The position numbers and the translations under genes are program-made. DNA of 64,000 nt, from assembly GCA_014529385.2 (NCBI GenBank), contig CM043956.1, positions 87,473,721-87,537,720 of the forward strand. Direction: 5' to 3'. Within the stretch, counting starts at the first letter, position 1; each line of letters starts with the position of its first letter. Below, piece by piece: positions 10,975-22,514 of the stretch. The stretch is from Adiantum capillus-veneris (lineage: Eukaryota > Streptophyta > Polypodiopsida > Polypodiales > Pteridaceae). The notes below the pieces were generated by a model. That model was given only the letters and a program-made list of their open reading frames with translations. It had not been told where the DNA came from and ran no database searches.

Positions 10975-11860
10975 ATGGTTGAAAAAGGAAAAGAGATTGA
11001 AATGAATGTTGATAGCTTTGATTTTGCTAATGAAAGAGCAACTAATGATGCCCTATGCTTGTAAACTATCTTGTTTCTAGGCTTCAACAAGCCTTGGGCA
11101 ACCCATCCATCCCTCCAAGGTGAAGTGCTACATCAACTGCGCACCCATGTTATTCTCCAAACTCCCCACCAAGAAGAGAGAGTACCTAGGAAGCCTCCTA
11201 GTGAGACTTCCAAAAGAGGACTCTCTCCGATAAGGGAAGAAGAAGAGGATCCTTACGAAGAGCTCAAAAATCTACTACTCGATGATGCATCTCCTTCCCA
11301 AAGGAGAATCCAAGTTTCAACGGTAGAGCCCCCACGGAAAGAACGAGAAAGAAGTGAGTCTCCTGTCACCTCGGTGGAGATGGCTCCACAAAGACGGCGG
11401 GCAAAACGCTCTCCAACACCACCTAAACGGAGAAGACCATTGCATGATTCTCTACACCATAATTCAAAGAGGGATGAGAGAAAACGAGAGAAGATTCTCC
11501 ATCTTCTTCATCCTCTTCCTCTTCTGAAGAAAGTGATGAACAAGGGAAGAAAAAGGTGAGAAAGAGGTCACCCTCTTCTCCATCCTCCTCATACTCTTCC
11601 TCTTCTGAAGAAAGTGATGGTGCATCTCTTGAACCACCTAAAAGGAGGGGCCATAGGAAATCCTATGGCACCTGGAAGAGGTTGTCCAAGCTCAAAAATT
11701 TCAAAGAGAGATGAAAAAACGTCTCTTTCCTTACTTACGATCGCACTTTTTGTGCTACAGACAAAGTCTTGGCCTTTATCCAACAATTCAATGTGGCGTT
11801 TGGAGATGAGGGCTTCATGGAGTCCTCTAAGCTACGTCATGTAGCCATGCATTTTCAAAA
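10975..11860 (+). pseudogene. E1 gag remnant
   Basis: Starts at ATG 10975 with a block (VDSFDFANERATND) parallel to the E2 gag (IDSFDFAHEGANED). A stop follows after 27 codons, and the frame then resumes in 11071-11559 with LSPIREEE and Ser/Arg-rich segments. The homology with E2 gag runs to about 11856 and then ends abruptly at the E2 LTR. Not functional. Confidence 0.75.
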
Positions 11861-12138
11861 AATCACCTCAAGCACCTTAGTCATCAAGCATGTCAAGCAC
11901 CTCAAGCACCTTAAGCTTGGGCCGGATTCCCACCTCAAGCTCATCCCTAGCTTACCTAAGGTCAAAGGACTTTTACACTAACTATTGGAGGTCTTTAATG
12001 AAGCTAACACTAAGGTCTTTATGCTCCATTGGTTAGCCTTGCTCTTTGATAGGCCAACCCTCATTTGGGACCCTTTACCATTGGCCCCGTGTTAAGTCTA
12101 TTCTTTAGTCCATTTTATTCTCCCAAAGTAGAGTGACA
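11861..12138 (-). repeat. E2 3' LTR, truncated
   Basis: Matches the U3 side of the 5' LTR (about 18350-18660): tandem tcaagcacctta blocks, the cctaaggtcaaaggactttt block and the ccattggccccgtgtt block. It stops where E1 gag begins. An internal ~60 bp of the U3 present in the 5' LTR is absent here. Confidence 0.75.
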
Positions 12139-12282
12139 AATTCTACATGGTGTTTGAGAGACGTCGTCATCACAAACATGATTCTAAGCATGCATACTAT
12201 TTAAATTTGTGCACAATTAAAAAAGAGGATTAGTCTTATAAGACAAAAACATGGGTCATTTAAAAGAAATTTGTACATTTGC

Positions 12283-13391
12283 TTACTCTAATGTAGCATT
12301 GTAAGCATTGACAAGGTTCATACTATCCTTAAGTTGTATTCCTTGCATCCATCTAACATCTTCAAAAGGATAATTTTTGAACTTAATAAGATATCGTCGG
12401 ATAATCTTACCATGTCGTAGTACCTTGTCTTTATTGCCGAAGGATAGCTTCGGGTTGTAGCACCTCTTCTTGGTCTTCAACTTCGGGAGGGTCTTCAATA
12501 ATTGGTTCACTTGGTGGCTCTCCTTTGTAGGGCTTGAGCAGGCTCACATGAAAAGCATTGTGTATGAGCCAATGGTTGGGAAAATTGAGTTGGTCCCGTA
12601 GAAGTATGTACAGTATTATTGTAGGCATACTCTACAAGAGGTAAGCACTTTTCCCATTGTGAGCATTGATCTACTTCGGTAACATAAGTCTTGAGTAGAT
12701 CGAGTATCGTAAGATTGGCTATCTCACTTTGGCCATCCGTTTGTGGGCGATAGGCCAAAGAGAAAATTCAATCTTGTTCCTAGATTTTCAAAGAGACCTT
12801 TCCAAAAATTAATGGTCATTCTAGGATCTCTATCTGACACAATGGATGTTGGCAATCCATGGTGTCTGAAAATATGTGATATGAAGAGGGTTGCCATTTG
12901 GTGTGCCTAAATAGTCTTTTTGACAGGAATAAGTGTGCTTTCTTGCTAAATCTGTCGACTATTATCCATATTACCGTATTCCCATGGATAGTAGACTTGG
13001 GCAATCCAAAGATGAAATCCATGGATATACTCTCCCATGGTGAATTTGGGATAGGCAATGGTTGGAGTAATCCAGGTTGCTTCCCTCTATCATACTTGTT
13101 TTTTTGGCATACTACGCATTTTGAAACATACTCTTGTATGTCCACTTTCATGGTAGGCCAAAAGAAATACATCTCTACTCCTAAAAGAGTAGGTTGAATA
13201 CCTCTATGCCCCACATAGGGAGGAGCATGGGATTCATACATAACTTTCTCATGAAGGGAATGGGTAATACATAGCCTATTTCCATAGAGAAGATAACCAT
13301 CCTGCAAGGTGAATGATTCCTCTTTCTTCCCCAAAGCAAGGACTGACATTATGTCTCTAAAGTCAGGATCAATAGCATATTCATCTATCAT
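12283..13391 (-). pseudogene. E2 integrase and chromodomain
   Basis: Frames 13391-12816, 12758-12507, 12628-12431 and 12510-12283 together give an integrase. The zinc-binding segment has H-x3-H-type spacing (HAPPYVGHRG) and CVVCQKNK. The core has SMDFIFGLP with the first catalytic Asp, then [10 protein letters not shown]. The C-terminal block is LPNHWLIHNAFHVSLLKPYK-like, followed by a chromodomain (RRYLIKFKNYPFEDVRWM). Frame changes separate the parts, so no continuous protein exists. The chromodomain places E2 among chromoviruses. Confidence 0.85.
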
Positions 13392-14589
13392 AGAAGATAG
13401 ATCATTGTGAGTATAGACACCACATTAACTTTTGGTCGTTCTGAAAGTGCATCAGCCACTTGATTGTGCTTACCAGCAATGTGAGCAATATGGAAATTAA
13501 ATGGCGAAAGAAAATTTGCCCACCTCATTTGTTTGTCAGAAAGCTTGGTTTGTGTCATGAAATACTTTGGTGGTCGGTTTGTAGCATAAATGGAGTCCCC
13601 AATAAGTAGTGCTTCCATGTGTCTAGGGCATGTAGAACAGCTAGAAGCTCGTTCTTATAAATGCTCAAGACTTGTTCATTAGTATTGATCCTTCGGCTCT
13701 CGTATGCTATGGCATGCCCTTCTTGAAGCAAAACTTCTCCAAGGCATTCACCACAAGCATCACATTGGACCTCAAATGGCTTTGAGAGATCCAAAAGCAT
13801 GAGAACTAGTTGGGAGGTAAGCTTTTCTTTGAGTTTATCAAAAGCATTTTGCTCCTTAGCAGTCCATACATACTTAATGTTCTTCTTAGTTAATTCATAT
13901 AGTGGTCCTGCTATTTGAGAGAATTTTACTATGAAGCATCTATAGTATGCGCACATACCAATGAAGCTTTGTAGCTCATGTAGATTCCTTGGGGTAGGCC
14001 ATGCTTTTATTACCTCTAACTTCGATGGATCCATATGGATACCATCATGAGAGATAATATGACCTAGGTATTGAATCTCTTGAAGGAAAAATTTGCTTTT
14101 CTTTTGGTTGAGAAAAAGCTTATTCTCCCTCAATGCTTGAAAATCACTTGGGGATGTTGCTTATGTTCCTCCAAAGACTTGGAGTAGATGATGATATCAT
14201 CAAAGAACACTCCAGTGAATTCGCGGTAAGGTCTAAAAATTTTCTCCATTAGACGATTGAACGTAGCTGGCGCATTAGTCAAGCCAAAAGGCATGACTAT
14301 ATATTCATAAAGACCAAACGTTGTGCAAAAACACAGTCTTTAGGATATCTTCATCCACTATCCTTATTTGATGATAGTCACTTTAATGTCAATTTTGTAG
14401 CTTATCAAACAGATCTTCTACCCGAGGCATAGGAAACCTGTTTTTGATAATGATTTGGTGTAGTGCTCGATAGTCCACATACATATGGTATGTACCATCT
14501 TGCTTTTGTACTAAAAGGACTGGAGAACAAAAGGGAGAGGAACTAGGCCTCACCATCCCTTTGTCTACCAATTCCTGTACTTGCCTCAT
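13388..14589 (-). pseudogene. E2 reverse transcriptase and RNase H
   Basis: RT begins with VDKGMVRPSSSPFCSPVLLV and VDYRALHQIIIKN (14589-14389). The catalytic FFDDIIIYS box is near 14195-14150 in a shifted frame. FLGHII-type and FIGMCAYYRCFI blocks follow in 14133-13555. RNase H shows the QCDACGECLG segment, YKNELLAVLHALDTWKHYL and DHQSIS, continuing in 13618-13388 with GKHNQVADALSERP. Two or more frameshifts break it. Confidence 0.85.
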
Positions 14590-14828
14590 GATCTCCTCTT
14601 ATTGAGCTTAAGAGACTCGATAAGTAGGCTAGTTAGGCGGTGAGCTTCCTGGAAGGATCTCAATTCGATGGTCATCATCCCCTCGTTTTGGAGGTAAGTC
14701 CATAGGGATATCATCAATGAACACATCTTGGGACCCTTTTAGAAAATTAGACAAGTCTAACTCTTCTTGATTCCTATCATTTACATCTGATGAAACATTA
14801 GGATCTTTTAGAGACTCTTTGATAAAAA

Positions 14829-16737
14829 TCATGTAGCAAAAACTGAGCTCTTCATTGATTTATCAAATGCGGGAGGATTTACAAGTGGTATAGTGCGACC
14901 ACGCTCACTAGCATCTATATACATGTTATTTCCCTTGTAGGTGAAATAGATTCTCCTTTCAGGGAACTTCATATTGGCAGCCATGCAATCAAACCATGGC
15001 GCCCCTAGGATAGCATCCTCATGTTGGAGAGGAGAGATGAAAAATCCTTCTCTGTCGACATAGCTTTGAACATGAAGCCTCAACTTCCCAATCAAGGAAG
15101 TAACGGAGGCTTGCTGTCCCTTGAAAGATGTGTCAACCGTTACAATATCTCCCATCTCAAAATCTTGAATGCCAAACTTGGTGGCCAACTCCGTTGACAT
15201 GAAGTTGTGAGTAGAGCCAGGGTCAAACAAGATGATGGCATCATGCTCTCTTACCTTTCCCCAAGCGTAGGAAAGTGATGATCCTTTGCAATTAGCATCC
15301 TCTTTTGGAGCTTCGATGGTGGAAGCCCTAGGAGTCTCATTGTGAGCATTCTTCTTGGAGCAAGAACGATAGCCATGTCCTTGCTCCCCACACTTGAAAC
15401 ACTTATGGTCCTTGCAAAAAGCTTCAAGCTCTTCAGGAGAGAGTTTGTTTTTGCCTTTGTAAACTCCCTTCTCCTTGGACCGATTGTTGTTGTTGTTGTT
15501 GTTGTTGTTGTTAGTGCCTTGGGAAGAATTTTGAGCATTGGTTTTCCCCTTTGCATCATTTTTTATCTTTGTTTTCCATGGGCTTGACATTCCGTCTAGC
15601 CCCTTGTTGGAAATTGATGCGTGAAGCAACCATGGTGTGATGGATTACTTCGGTGATAGAACCAAGTCGTTGAGAGTTGACGTATTTGGCCATCTCTTCA
15701 TGTAATCCCGCACAGAATTGTTGCTTTTGCTTGGCGAAGTCTATCTTTTGGAAGACAGTAGCCTTGACATGTAAATCCCAAAACTTTTCTACATATTTGT
15801 GGATAGACTCATGAGAGAGAAGCTTCAAGCTATGCCATTCGGTTAGCACTTTGTCCTTTGCATCGCTTGCAAGGAATTCCTTCATGATGGAAACCGTAAG
15901 GTTTCCATGTCTTTGGGGCTTCGCCGTTGCCATGAAGGCTAGCCCACCATTGACGAGCTGATTTCTGGAAGTGCATAGCTACATGGCGTAGCATAGAGGA
16001 CTCCGTGAAGCCCTCGTCTCCAAAGCCCGCATCAAATTGCTGGATGAAGGCCAACACTTTGTCGGTAGCACCAAAGGTGCCATCATAGGTGAGAAAAGAG
16101 AGACTCTTTCCTCCCTCCTTGAACTTCTTTAGATTTTGTGACCTTCGCCATGTAGGGTATGATTTAGATGTCCTCCCCTCTTGTATTCTCTAAGAGAATA
16201 GCCATTTCTTTCATCGGAAGAGGAGGAAGGTGAAGGAAAAGGAGAAGAGGGTGACCTCTTTCTATCCCTTTTCTTCCTTTGTTTCCTCTCTTCCCTTTTG
16301 GAATGACGAGGAGAAGGACTGTGTGTTGAACTTTTCCTCTTGGGAGGAGTGGGCGATTGTCTAGACTGTCGTCTTCATGGAGCCACATCTTCAGAGAAAC
16401 TTAAAGTTTCATTGCTTTCTTGCTCTTTGGATTCCTCCTCTCGTATGGGAGAGAGTATTCTTTTGGGGATCTCTTCAAGAGGCCTCCTAAGCTCTCTCTC
16501 CTCTTGGAGAGGAAGGGAAATCCCATAAGCGCGAAGTTGTTGAGTAACTTTGGCTTGCAAAGCAGGGTTGCTCATAGCTTGTTGCAACCTAGTTACGAGA
16601 TAATTCACAAACAGGGGAACATCTTCATTAGCACCTTCATGTGCAAAATCAAAGCTATCAATGCTCATTCTACTCTCTTGGTTATTGTCAGCCATGTTAA
16701 CAAAATTTTTGTACATACTTAGTGTATGCTTTGGCAA
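14829..16737 (-). pseudogene. E2 gag and aspartic protease
   Basis: Gag parts lie in 16737-16375, 16057-15830 and 15933-15556. A CCHC knuckle, CFKCGEQGHGYRSC, sits in 15629-14829, preceded by an Asn run encoded by a GTT/AAC microsatellite at 15482-15511. The protease active site reads LFDPGSTHNF, with P in place of the common S/T after Asp, as seen in many plant gypsy proteases. Frameshifts lie between the parts. Confidence 0.85.
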
Positions 16738-17095
16738 TTCAAAACCTTAGTTGCCACTCCTCTTAGCCTTTGAAAATTGTCTCTTAAGTATCTACACCCA
16801 AGGCTCGAATGGTTAATTATAGAGAGTAGTGGAGTAGGTCTAACATAGCAGAGTTACCGAGGGGTAGCTCCTTTTGAACTTCTTATGGCTCAATAATGGT
16901 AAAGCCGTAGGCAAGTCTAAAAAGACTCCATTATTAAGTCCAAATCTCTCGAGGTGTGCACCAAATCGCACATAGTGGGCTCAACAAAAGTGATAATAGA
17001 TCCAAGTTCCACTTACCCTAATATAATTAACAAAATCAACCATTTATAGGGTACTTAAGGAACTCTCTTCTTAAGTAAGAAAAGAGAAACCAAAT

Positions 17096-17107
17096 GCTCT
17101 GATATCA
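17096..17107 (-). promoter_or_regulatory. Primer-binding site of E2
   Basis: TGATATCAGAGC on the minus strand, one mismatch from the Met-tRNA primer site of E1, one base inside the LTR end at 17109. Confidence 0.75.
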
Positions 17108-17108
17108 A

Positions 17109-17796
17109 TGTAATGAAATTGGCCTATTAACTTGAGAGTAACTAAAATAAGAGAGAGTACTTTTGTGAAATTACTTTGTGAGCATAGCGGGTGAACATAA
17201 TTGATGGTAGCAACATAAACATAGCATTTAGTTAACTTGGCATGAACAATACTTTTGCAAAAGAGAGAATTTAGAGAACATGACAACAGTTGAGGACCAG
17301 ATTTATGTGGAGCCGGTCCCCCTCCAATAGGCATTTGTATTATGATTTCTCCCATTAAGAGAGATTTGTTACAATACAATCTTTGCGTTCCTTGTGACCT
17401 AGGTGATGCAATGAATATGGAAAGCTTCATGCATCACAAACATAACATAAACTTTGTGGAAAGCTTTAACTATCCCAAGCCTCAGTCCCAAGACCTCAAA
17501 CACCTTCGAAGGTGGAGAGAGCTAGCAAGGAATGAGGGTAGGGAAGAGGAAGAAGAAACATTTCATAGGAGAAAGAAATAGTTCCTCACTTATCATCACT
17601 CTTCTCCTAGCATACATAATAGCATAGTAATGAAGATGGAGAAGATGACAAGCTTAAGCATTGAAGCATGGCTCTTGGTTGGATTTGCAATCCAGAGCCA
17701 AGAGTGTTGGTGTAGTCTCTCAACCTCTCTACTTGCTTGGAGAAGGAGAGGGAGCTCTTGCACTTTGCACTTCACACAATGAAGGTGTGTGTGTGT

Positions 17797-17827
<31 letters not shown>

Positions 17828-18732
17828 GGGGGGGAGTATATCCCTCAAGCATGCCTCCTACTTGCTTTGGTCGACCACCCCTTGTAGCTCATGCTTGAAG
17901 CTCATTGGACCCCTCAGGCCTAGCCAATCACAAGTAGGAGTCTTACCAAGCAGGCATACTAGTCTTGCAACAAGTGTCCCCCTTTCCCCTTTGAGAGAGA
18001 GGACTTGATAAATGCAAAAGCAATTAATTAAATCTTCTAAATTATCATTGGACCCCTTGGGTGGCCAACCAATAGGCTTCAGGCACAACAATGAGGGCAA
18101 CATGAGGAGGAACTTGACAAGTGTCCCTTTTGCTTTCTTTGTACCAAGCATGGCTTGTGTGAGTGAGTGTGTGTGTGTGTGTTCTCTCTCATCCCCCCTC
18201 TTGTAGGGCTCGCCCCCTCCTTGTAGGGATTAGTGTTGACTTTTTCACACCTCAAGCCACTCAAATTTGGACTCGGTTTCCACCACAAGATTGGCCCTTA
18301 AGCCCCTCAAGCTTGGGCCAAGTTCCTACCTCAAGTACAACCCTAACATCTCAAGCATGACAAGCACCTCAAGCATCTTAGTCATCAAGCACCTGAAGCA
18401 CCTTAGTCATCAAGCACGTCAAGCACCTTAAGCTTGGGCCAGGTTCCCACCTCAAGCTCAGCCCTAGCTTACCTAAGGTCAAAGGACTTTTACACTAACT
18501 ATTGAAGGTATTCAATGAAGCTAACCCTAAGGTCTTTATGCTCCATTGGTTAGCCTTGCTCTTTGATAGACCATCTCTCATTTGGGCCCCTTTACCATTG
18601 GCCCCGTGTTGAGATAGATCTATAAGCACATGTCTATATATTAACCGTTGGTCCCGTTTATTCTCCCACATTAAATGATCAGTTTAATATGAGAAAATCA
18701 TTTGGGTTGGTTAGATATTAGATTTTATGACA
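17109..18732 (-). repeat. E2 5' LTR
   Basis: 1,624 bp. It starts TGTCATAAAATC at 18732 and ends ...CATTACA at 17109, next to the primer site. It includes a (GT)n-G24 tract, a second TG microsatellite at about 18164-18181, and a run of tcaagcacctta-like short repeats at 18350-18430. Confidence 0.8.
17785..17834. repeat. (GT)13 followed by G24
   Basis: A GT microsatellite runs straight into an uninterrupted 24-base G run (17811-17834) inside the E2 LTR. Homopolymer length here may be partly a sequencing or assembly effect. Confidence 0.85.
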
Positions 18733-19490
18733 GAATTACTTACCCTTAGTGGAGTATGCTTACAATAACACTGTACATACTTCCACGGGAAAAGCACCTT
18801 AGTGGAGTATGCTTACAATAACATTGTACATACTTCCACGGGAAAAGCACCTTTTGAGCTGATAAAGGGAAGATCAAAAAGTACCTTGCTACTCAAGGTA
18901 CATGGGAAGATCTTCGTTATAGATGATTATAGCCGAGACCTACAAGAATCTTTCCAAAAGATTAAGGATGCTATATCCATCTCTCAACAAAGGCAAAAGG
19001 CTGCTGCTAATAAGCACATAAGAGCCCTAGTCTTTGAAAACTGATTGGTTTTTGCTCAAGTTTTCCAAGGCACACGATGGGCAAGAATCCTATGAGACAC
19101 CAAAAGTACTATGCTAAATTAACAAAAAGATACTATGGCCCCTTTCAGATTCTTAGGCCAGTCAATGAGATGGCCTATCGACTCAAGTTGCCCAACCATT
19201 GGCTCATGCACAATGCTTTCCATGTGAGCCTATTAAAGCCTTACAAAAGAGAGCCACCTCAAGAAGCAATCATTAAAGATCCACCGGAGATCGAGGACCA
19301 AGAAGAGGTTTTGCAGCCCGAGTCCATTCTCTGACATGGATACAAGGTATTACGAGGTGATAAGATTATCCGACGTATCTTATCAAGTTTAAAAATTATC
19401 CTTTTGAAGATGCTAGATGGATGCAAGGCATACAACTAAAGGATAATCTAAACCTTGCCAGTGCTTACAATGCTTCCCTAGAGTAAGCAA
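18733..19490 (+). pseudogene. E1 integrase C-terminus and chromodomain
   Basis: The plus-strand frame has VEYAYNNIVHTSTGKAPFEL (integrase core end), then KLTKRYYGPFQILRPVNEMA and LPNHWLMHNAFHVSLLKPYK, then a frameshifted chromodomain (KNYPFED-like at about 19390-19420). It is homologous to the E2 integrase end. It begins exactly at the E2 LTR start, so E2 entered E1 within integrase. Confidence 0.8.
18744..18849 (+). repeat. 53-bp tandem duplication in E1 integrase
   Basis: Copies at 18744-18796 and 18797-18849 start ccttagtggagtatgcttac and differ at about one base. The duplication lies about 10 bp from the E2 junction. Confidence 0.85.
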
Positions 19491-19836
19491 ATGTAAATAT
19501 ATATAAATGAACAAAGTTTTTGTATTATAAGACTCTCTTTTCCCTTATTGTGCGCACATGTTAATGAGTATGCATGCTTAGAATCATGTTTGTGGAGACG
19601 ACGTCTCCCGAGCACCAAGTAGAGCCACTCTATTATGGAAGATTGATACAAACTAATGTGTAGACATGCTTGCGCCAGCAAACGCTCTCAAGCACCAAAT
19701 GGACTAGTCATCCATTCTGGGACAATGTCGTAGGGTAAAATAGGGATCCTCTACCCGCTAGCAAACGGACTACTGACTAGGCTTTATCTTCTCTACCTCA
19801 TAGTCGAGGACAACTATGATTTCAAGAGAGAGGTAA

Positions 19837-21270
19837 TGTCAAAAAAACTAATATCTAATACTCCCAAATGATTTTCTCATGTCAAATTGATCATTTAATA
19901 TTCGGAAGTACCAGGGGAGTAAAAGCTAGAATATTGGTAAGGCTGCAGACCGCCGGTCTCTGTCAGGGATCCAAAGGAGGGAAAATAGGGATCCAAAGGG
20001 GGACATCCTGCAAAAGAGAAATGTGCTTCAATGGGGCTTAAAAGACCTAAGGTTTAGCTCCATTAAGATTCCAGAGGCTAAGGTTCCAAAAATTAACTCT
20101 TTTATCCAATGGCCAAAGCAAGGGGAAATTGGATGGTCATGGAAAGACTAAAAAATTTCCCACATCCCTAGGAAGGAGGGGTTGAGCCCTTATTGTAGGG
20201 GATGAGAGAGAAACACACGCACATACACACACACACATACACACACACACACACTCCAAGGCTTCCCCTTTACACAAAGGGAATATTGGACACATGTCAA
20301 GCTCCTAGGCTAGTTGCCCCCAACCTCCCCTCAAATCCTATTGGATGGCCATAGAGGTGGACCAATGAGAATTAGGCTAGAGTAAAATTAGTCTAATCAA
20401 TTTAAAAATGCTTGATAAAAGAACCAATAGAAATTAAGCTCCCTAGAAGACTGTTGGACAGTCTATCAAGGGGTCCAATGAGCATTCAACAGCCCAATGG
20501 CTTCCCTGATTCCTATTGGTCAGAAGACTAAGAGGTCCAATGAGAGTTTAATTGAATCATTTAATTACCTAAAGCTCTCACAAAAGGGGAAAGGGGGACA
20601 CTTGTCACAAGGCTAGCAATTATGCTTCTAAATTGTCATTGGCTAAGCTTTGCAGGAGCCAATAGGATACCAACATGAGCAAATGGCAAAAGGGGTTGAC
20701 CAAGATGAGGGAAAAGGCTGCATTTTACTCTAACTCATTGCCACACACACACACAACTCATGTGTGCAAGAAGAACTCCATCTATTTCTCCAAGCATTGA
20801 GAAGTAGAGGCCTACACCAAGAACTCTTGGCTATGGAATGAAAATCCAACCAAGAGCCAAGCTTCAATGGCATTCTTATCTCCTCTACCATGCTAATTAC
20901 TAAGCTAAGCTATTGTATTAGTGTGATTATGTCAGAAGAATACTTCTTTCTTGTAAGATACCTCTTCTTCCTCTCAATCTATCCTCATTCCCTGCTAGCT
21001 CTCACCATTTTTGAAGGTTTGTGAGGTCTTGGGACTGAGGCTAGGGACACTAAGTGTGCTTTTCAAGCATAATTTGGTGCATGAAGCTTCCATCTTCATT
21101 GCACCAACAAGTTTTGTCAAGGAACACAAGAATTGTATCGTACAAAAGTCTCCTTTGATGGGAGAAGCTATAATACAAATCCATTATGGAGGGGGGACCG
21201 GCTCCATGTAAATCCGATCCTCAACTTTTGTCAATTGTTCTATTTCTCTCTCTTTTCAAGTATTGTCAAT
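19837..21270 (+). repeat. E1 3' LTR (right-truncated)
   Basis: Starts TGTCAAAAAAACTAATATC after a purine tract (caagagagaggtaa) and resembles the E2 LTR start. It includes a CA-rich microsatellite at 20210-20253. It stops at 21270 where E3 begins; the remaining ~165 bp found in the 5' LTR are absent. Confidence 0.75.
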
Positions 21271-22181
21271 TGTTTGCGGGTTGCCGCGACGGACGTTTGC
21301 AGCATAGCTTTTTGGTACTAACATAATGTCAATACTCAGGGAAGTGACTTGGATGGGGCACAAAGACTCTTTGAGATCGTCAATCTCAAGAAGTGAACCT
21401 TAACAAGAAAACACAACAACTCTACAAGCAAACCAGCACTCAATGGTCGAGGAAATCTGCTTATGTCCTTTCTCACAGCTCTAGGTCATCACGCCATTTC
21501 GAGACTCGAACGGACTTGAAATGCAACGAAACTTTAAGAGGAGGTCTAGGACACCTAGGGGCACTATCCTACCAAGTCTGGTCGCAATCCGATAAGGTAA
21601 CAACATCACGGTCCATCATGAAAAGGTCTTGAACATTGCAATGGAACATGCCAAAAATGTCCTCCTATGGTCTAAGAACACTCTCCTGTGGTCAAAACGA
21701 CTAAAAAACAGTGATTTAAGCACTCAAATCTGCAATTAAGGCTCACTAACACGTAGTCGCAAACCACAGTAAAACTGACAATGCTTACACTAGAATGAAA
21801 GAGCAAAGAAAGAGGAACACAATGCAAGTTTCAAAACTGAAAATGGATTACCCAATAATTACCTGCGATGATTCAAGTTGGAGCAGCTCGTAGCTCGAGC
21901 GTACGTACTGCAAAGCTCTTTTCTTCTCTCAAGATAAGCCTCCTTTCACGTTAAAGTTATTGACCTTTATACATAGGGCATTCAAAATGGCTAGTGGCCG
22001 ACTCACATGGACCTTTAGAATTATCATTACAGCATTACAACTCAGGGAATTGATCCACTACTCTGGAATCAGGATTTACACAGAGTATTACTACATTAGC
22101 TCGGCAAAATAATAGACTATAAATGTGGTGTCCGGTTACGTGTCCGACCAGTTGGGCACCAATTTGATCTATCCTCAAACA
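21271..22181 (-). repeat. E3 3' LTR
   Basis: 911 bp, starting TGTTTGAGGATAG at 22181 and ending ...CGCAAACA at 21271. The part 21430-21960 closely matches 40210-40600 in E4, while the U3 part does not. A TATA-like tgtataaaggtc (minus strand, about 21970) precedes the shared part. Confidence 0.75.
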
Positions 22182-22195
22182 TTCTCCCCTTCCTA
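22182..22195 (-). promoter_or_regulatory. E3 polypurine tract
   Basis: AGGAAGGGGAGAA on the minus strand, immediately before the LTR start. Confidence 0.7.
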
Positions 22196-22210
22196 ATTCG
22201 TGTCATCCCT

Positions 22211-22514
22211 TGACACGACCTTGTGCAGTCTTGTCATAGGGTTGTCTTCAGCTTTATCTTCAAGGTTGGATTTCAGCTTGGGAAGTGCTTTGTCGTTGAT
22301 GACGCTCCCCCCTTGCTTGAGTGATGCATAGTTGCTGTGTTTTTGATACATGAGTTGAGCTTTGACACGACCTTGTGCAGTCTTGTCATAGGGTTGTCTT
22401 CAGCTTTATCTTCAAGGTTGGATTTCAGCTTGGGAAGTGCTTTGTCGTTGATGACGCTCCCCCCTTGCTTGAGTGATGCATAGTTGCTGTGTTTTTGATA
22501 CATGAGTTGAGCTT
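22211..22514 (-). repeat. 152-bp tandem duplication in E3
   Basis: Two apparently identical adjacent copies, 22211-22362 and 22363-22514, just upstream of the polypurine tract. Confidence 0.85.

Larger units (their letters stand above)
11861..18732 (-). mobile_element. E2: minus-strand Ty3/gypsy chromovirus inside E1
   Basis: Order on the minus strand: 5' LTR (18732-17109), primer site, gag, protease, RT, RNase H, integrase, chromodomain, and the first ~280 bp of a 3' LTR (12138-11861). The LTR begins TGTCA at both copies. Gag and chromodomain are close relatives of E1, so this is one family inserting into itself. The body carries several frameshifts. The right junction is E1 integrase sequence at 18733; the left junction has lost the LTR end, so no target duplication can be read. 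Confidence 0.85.
9620..21270 (+). mobile_element. E1: plus-strand Ty3/gypsy chromovirus, interrupted
   Basis: Outer element of a nest. A 5' LTR segment (about 9620-10562) is followed by a primer site and a gag remnant to about 11860. The same strand then resumes at 18733 with the end of integrase and a chromodomain, then a 3' LTR (19837-21270) that matches the 5' LTR over about 750 bp. Everything between protease and integrase is missing. The gap is filled by minus-strand element E2, whose own 3' LTR is cut on the same side, so one deletion probably removed both. The 3' LTR is itself cut at 21270 by element E3. The left boundary is uncertain because the first several hundred bases of the LTR are not found on the 5' side. 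Confidence 0.8.
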
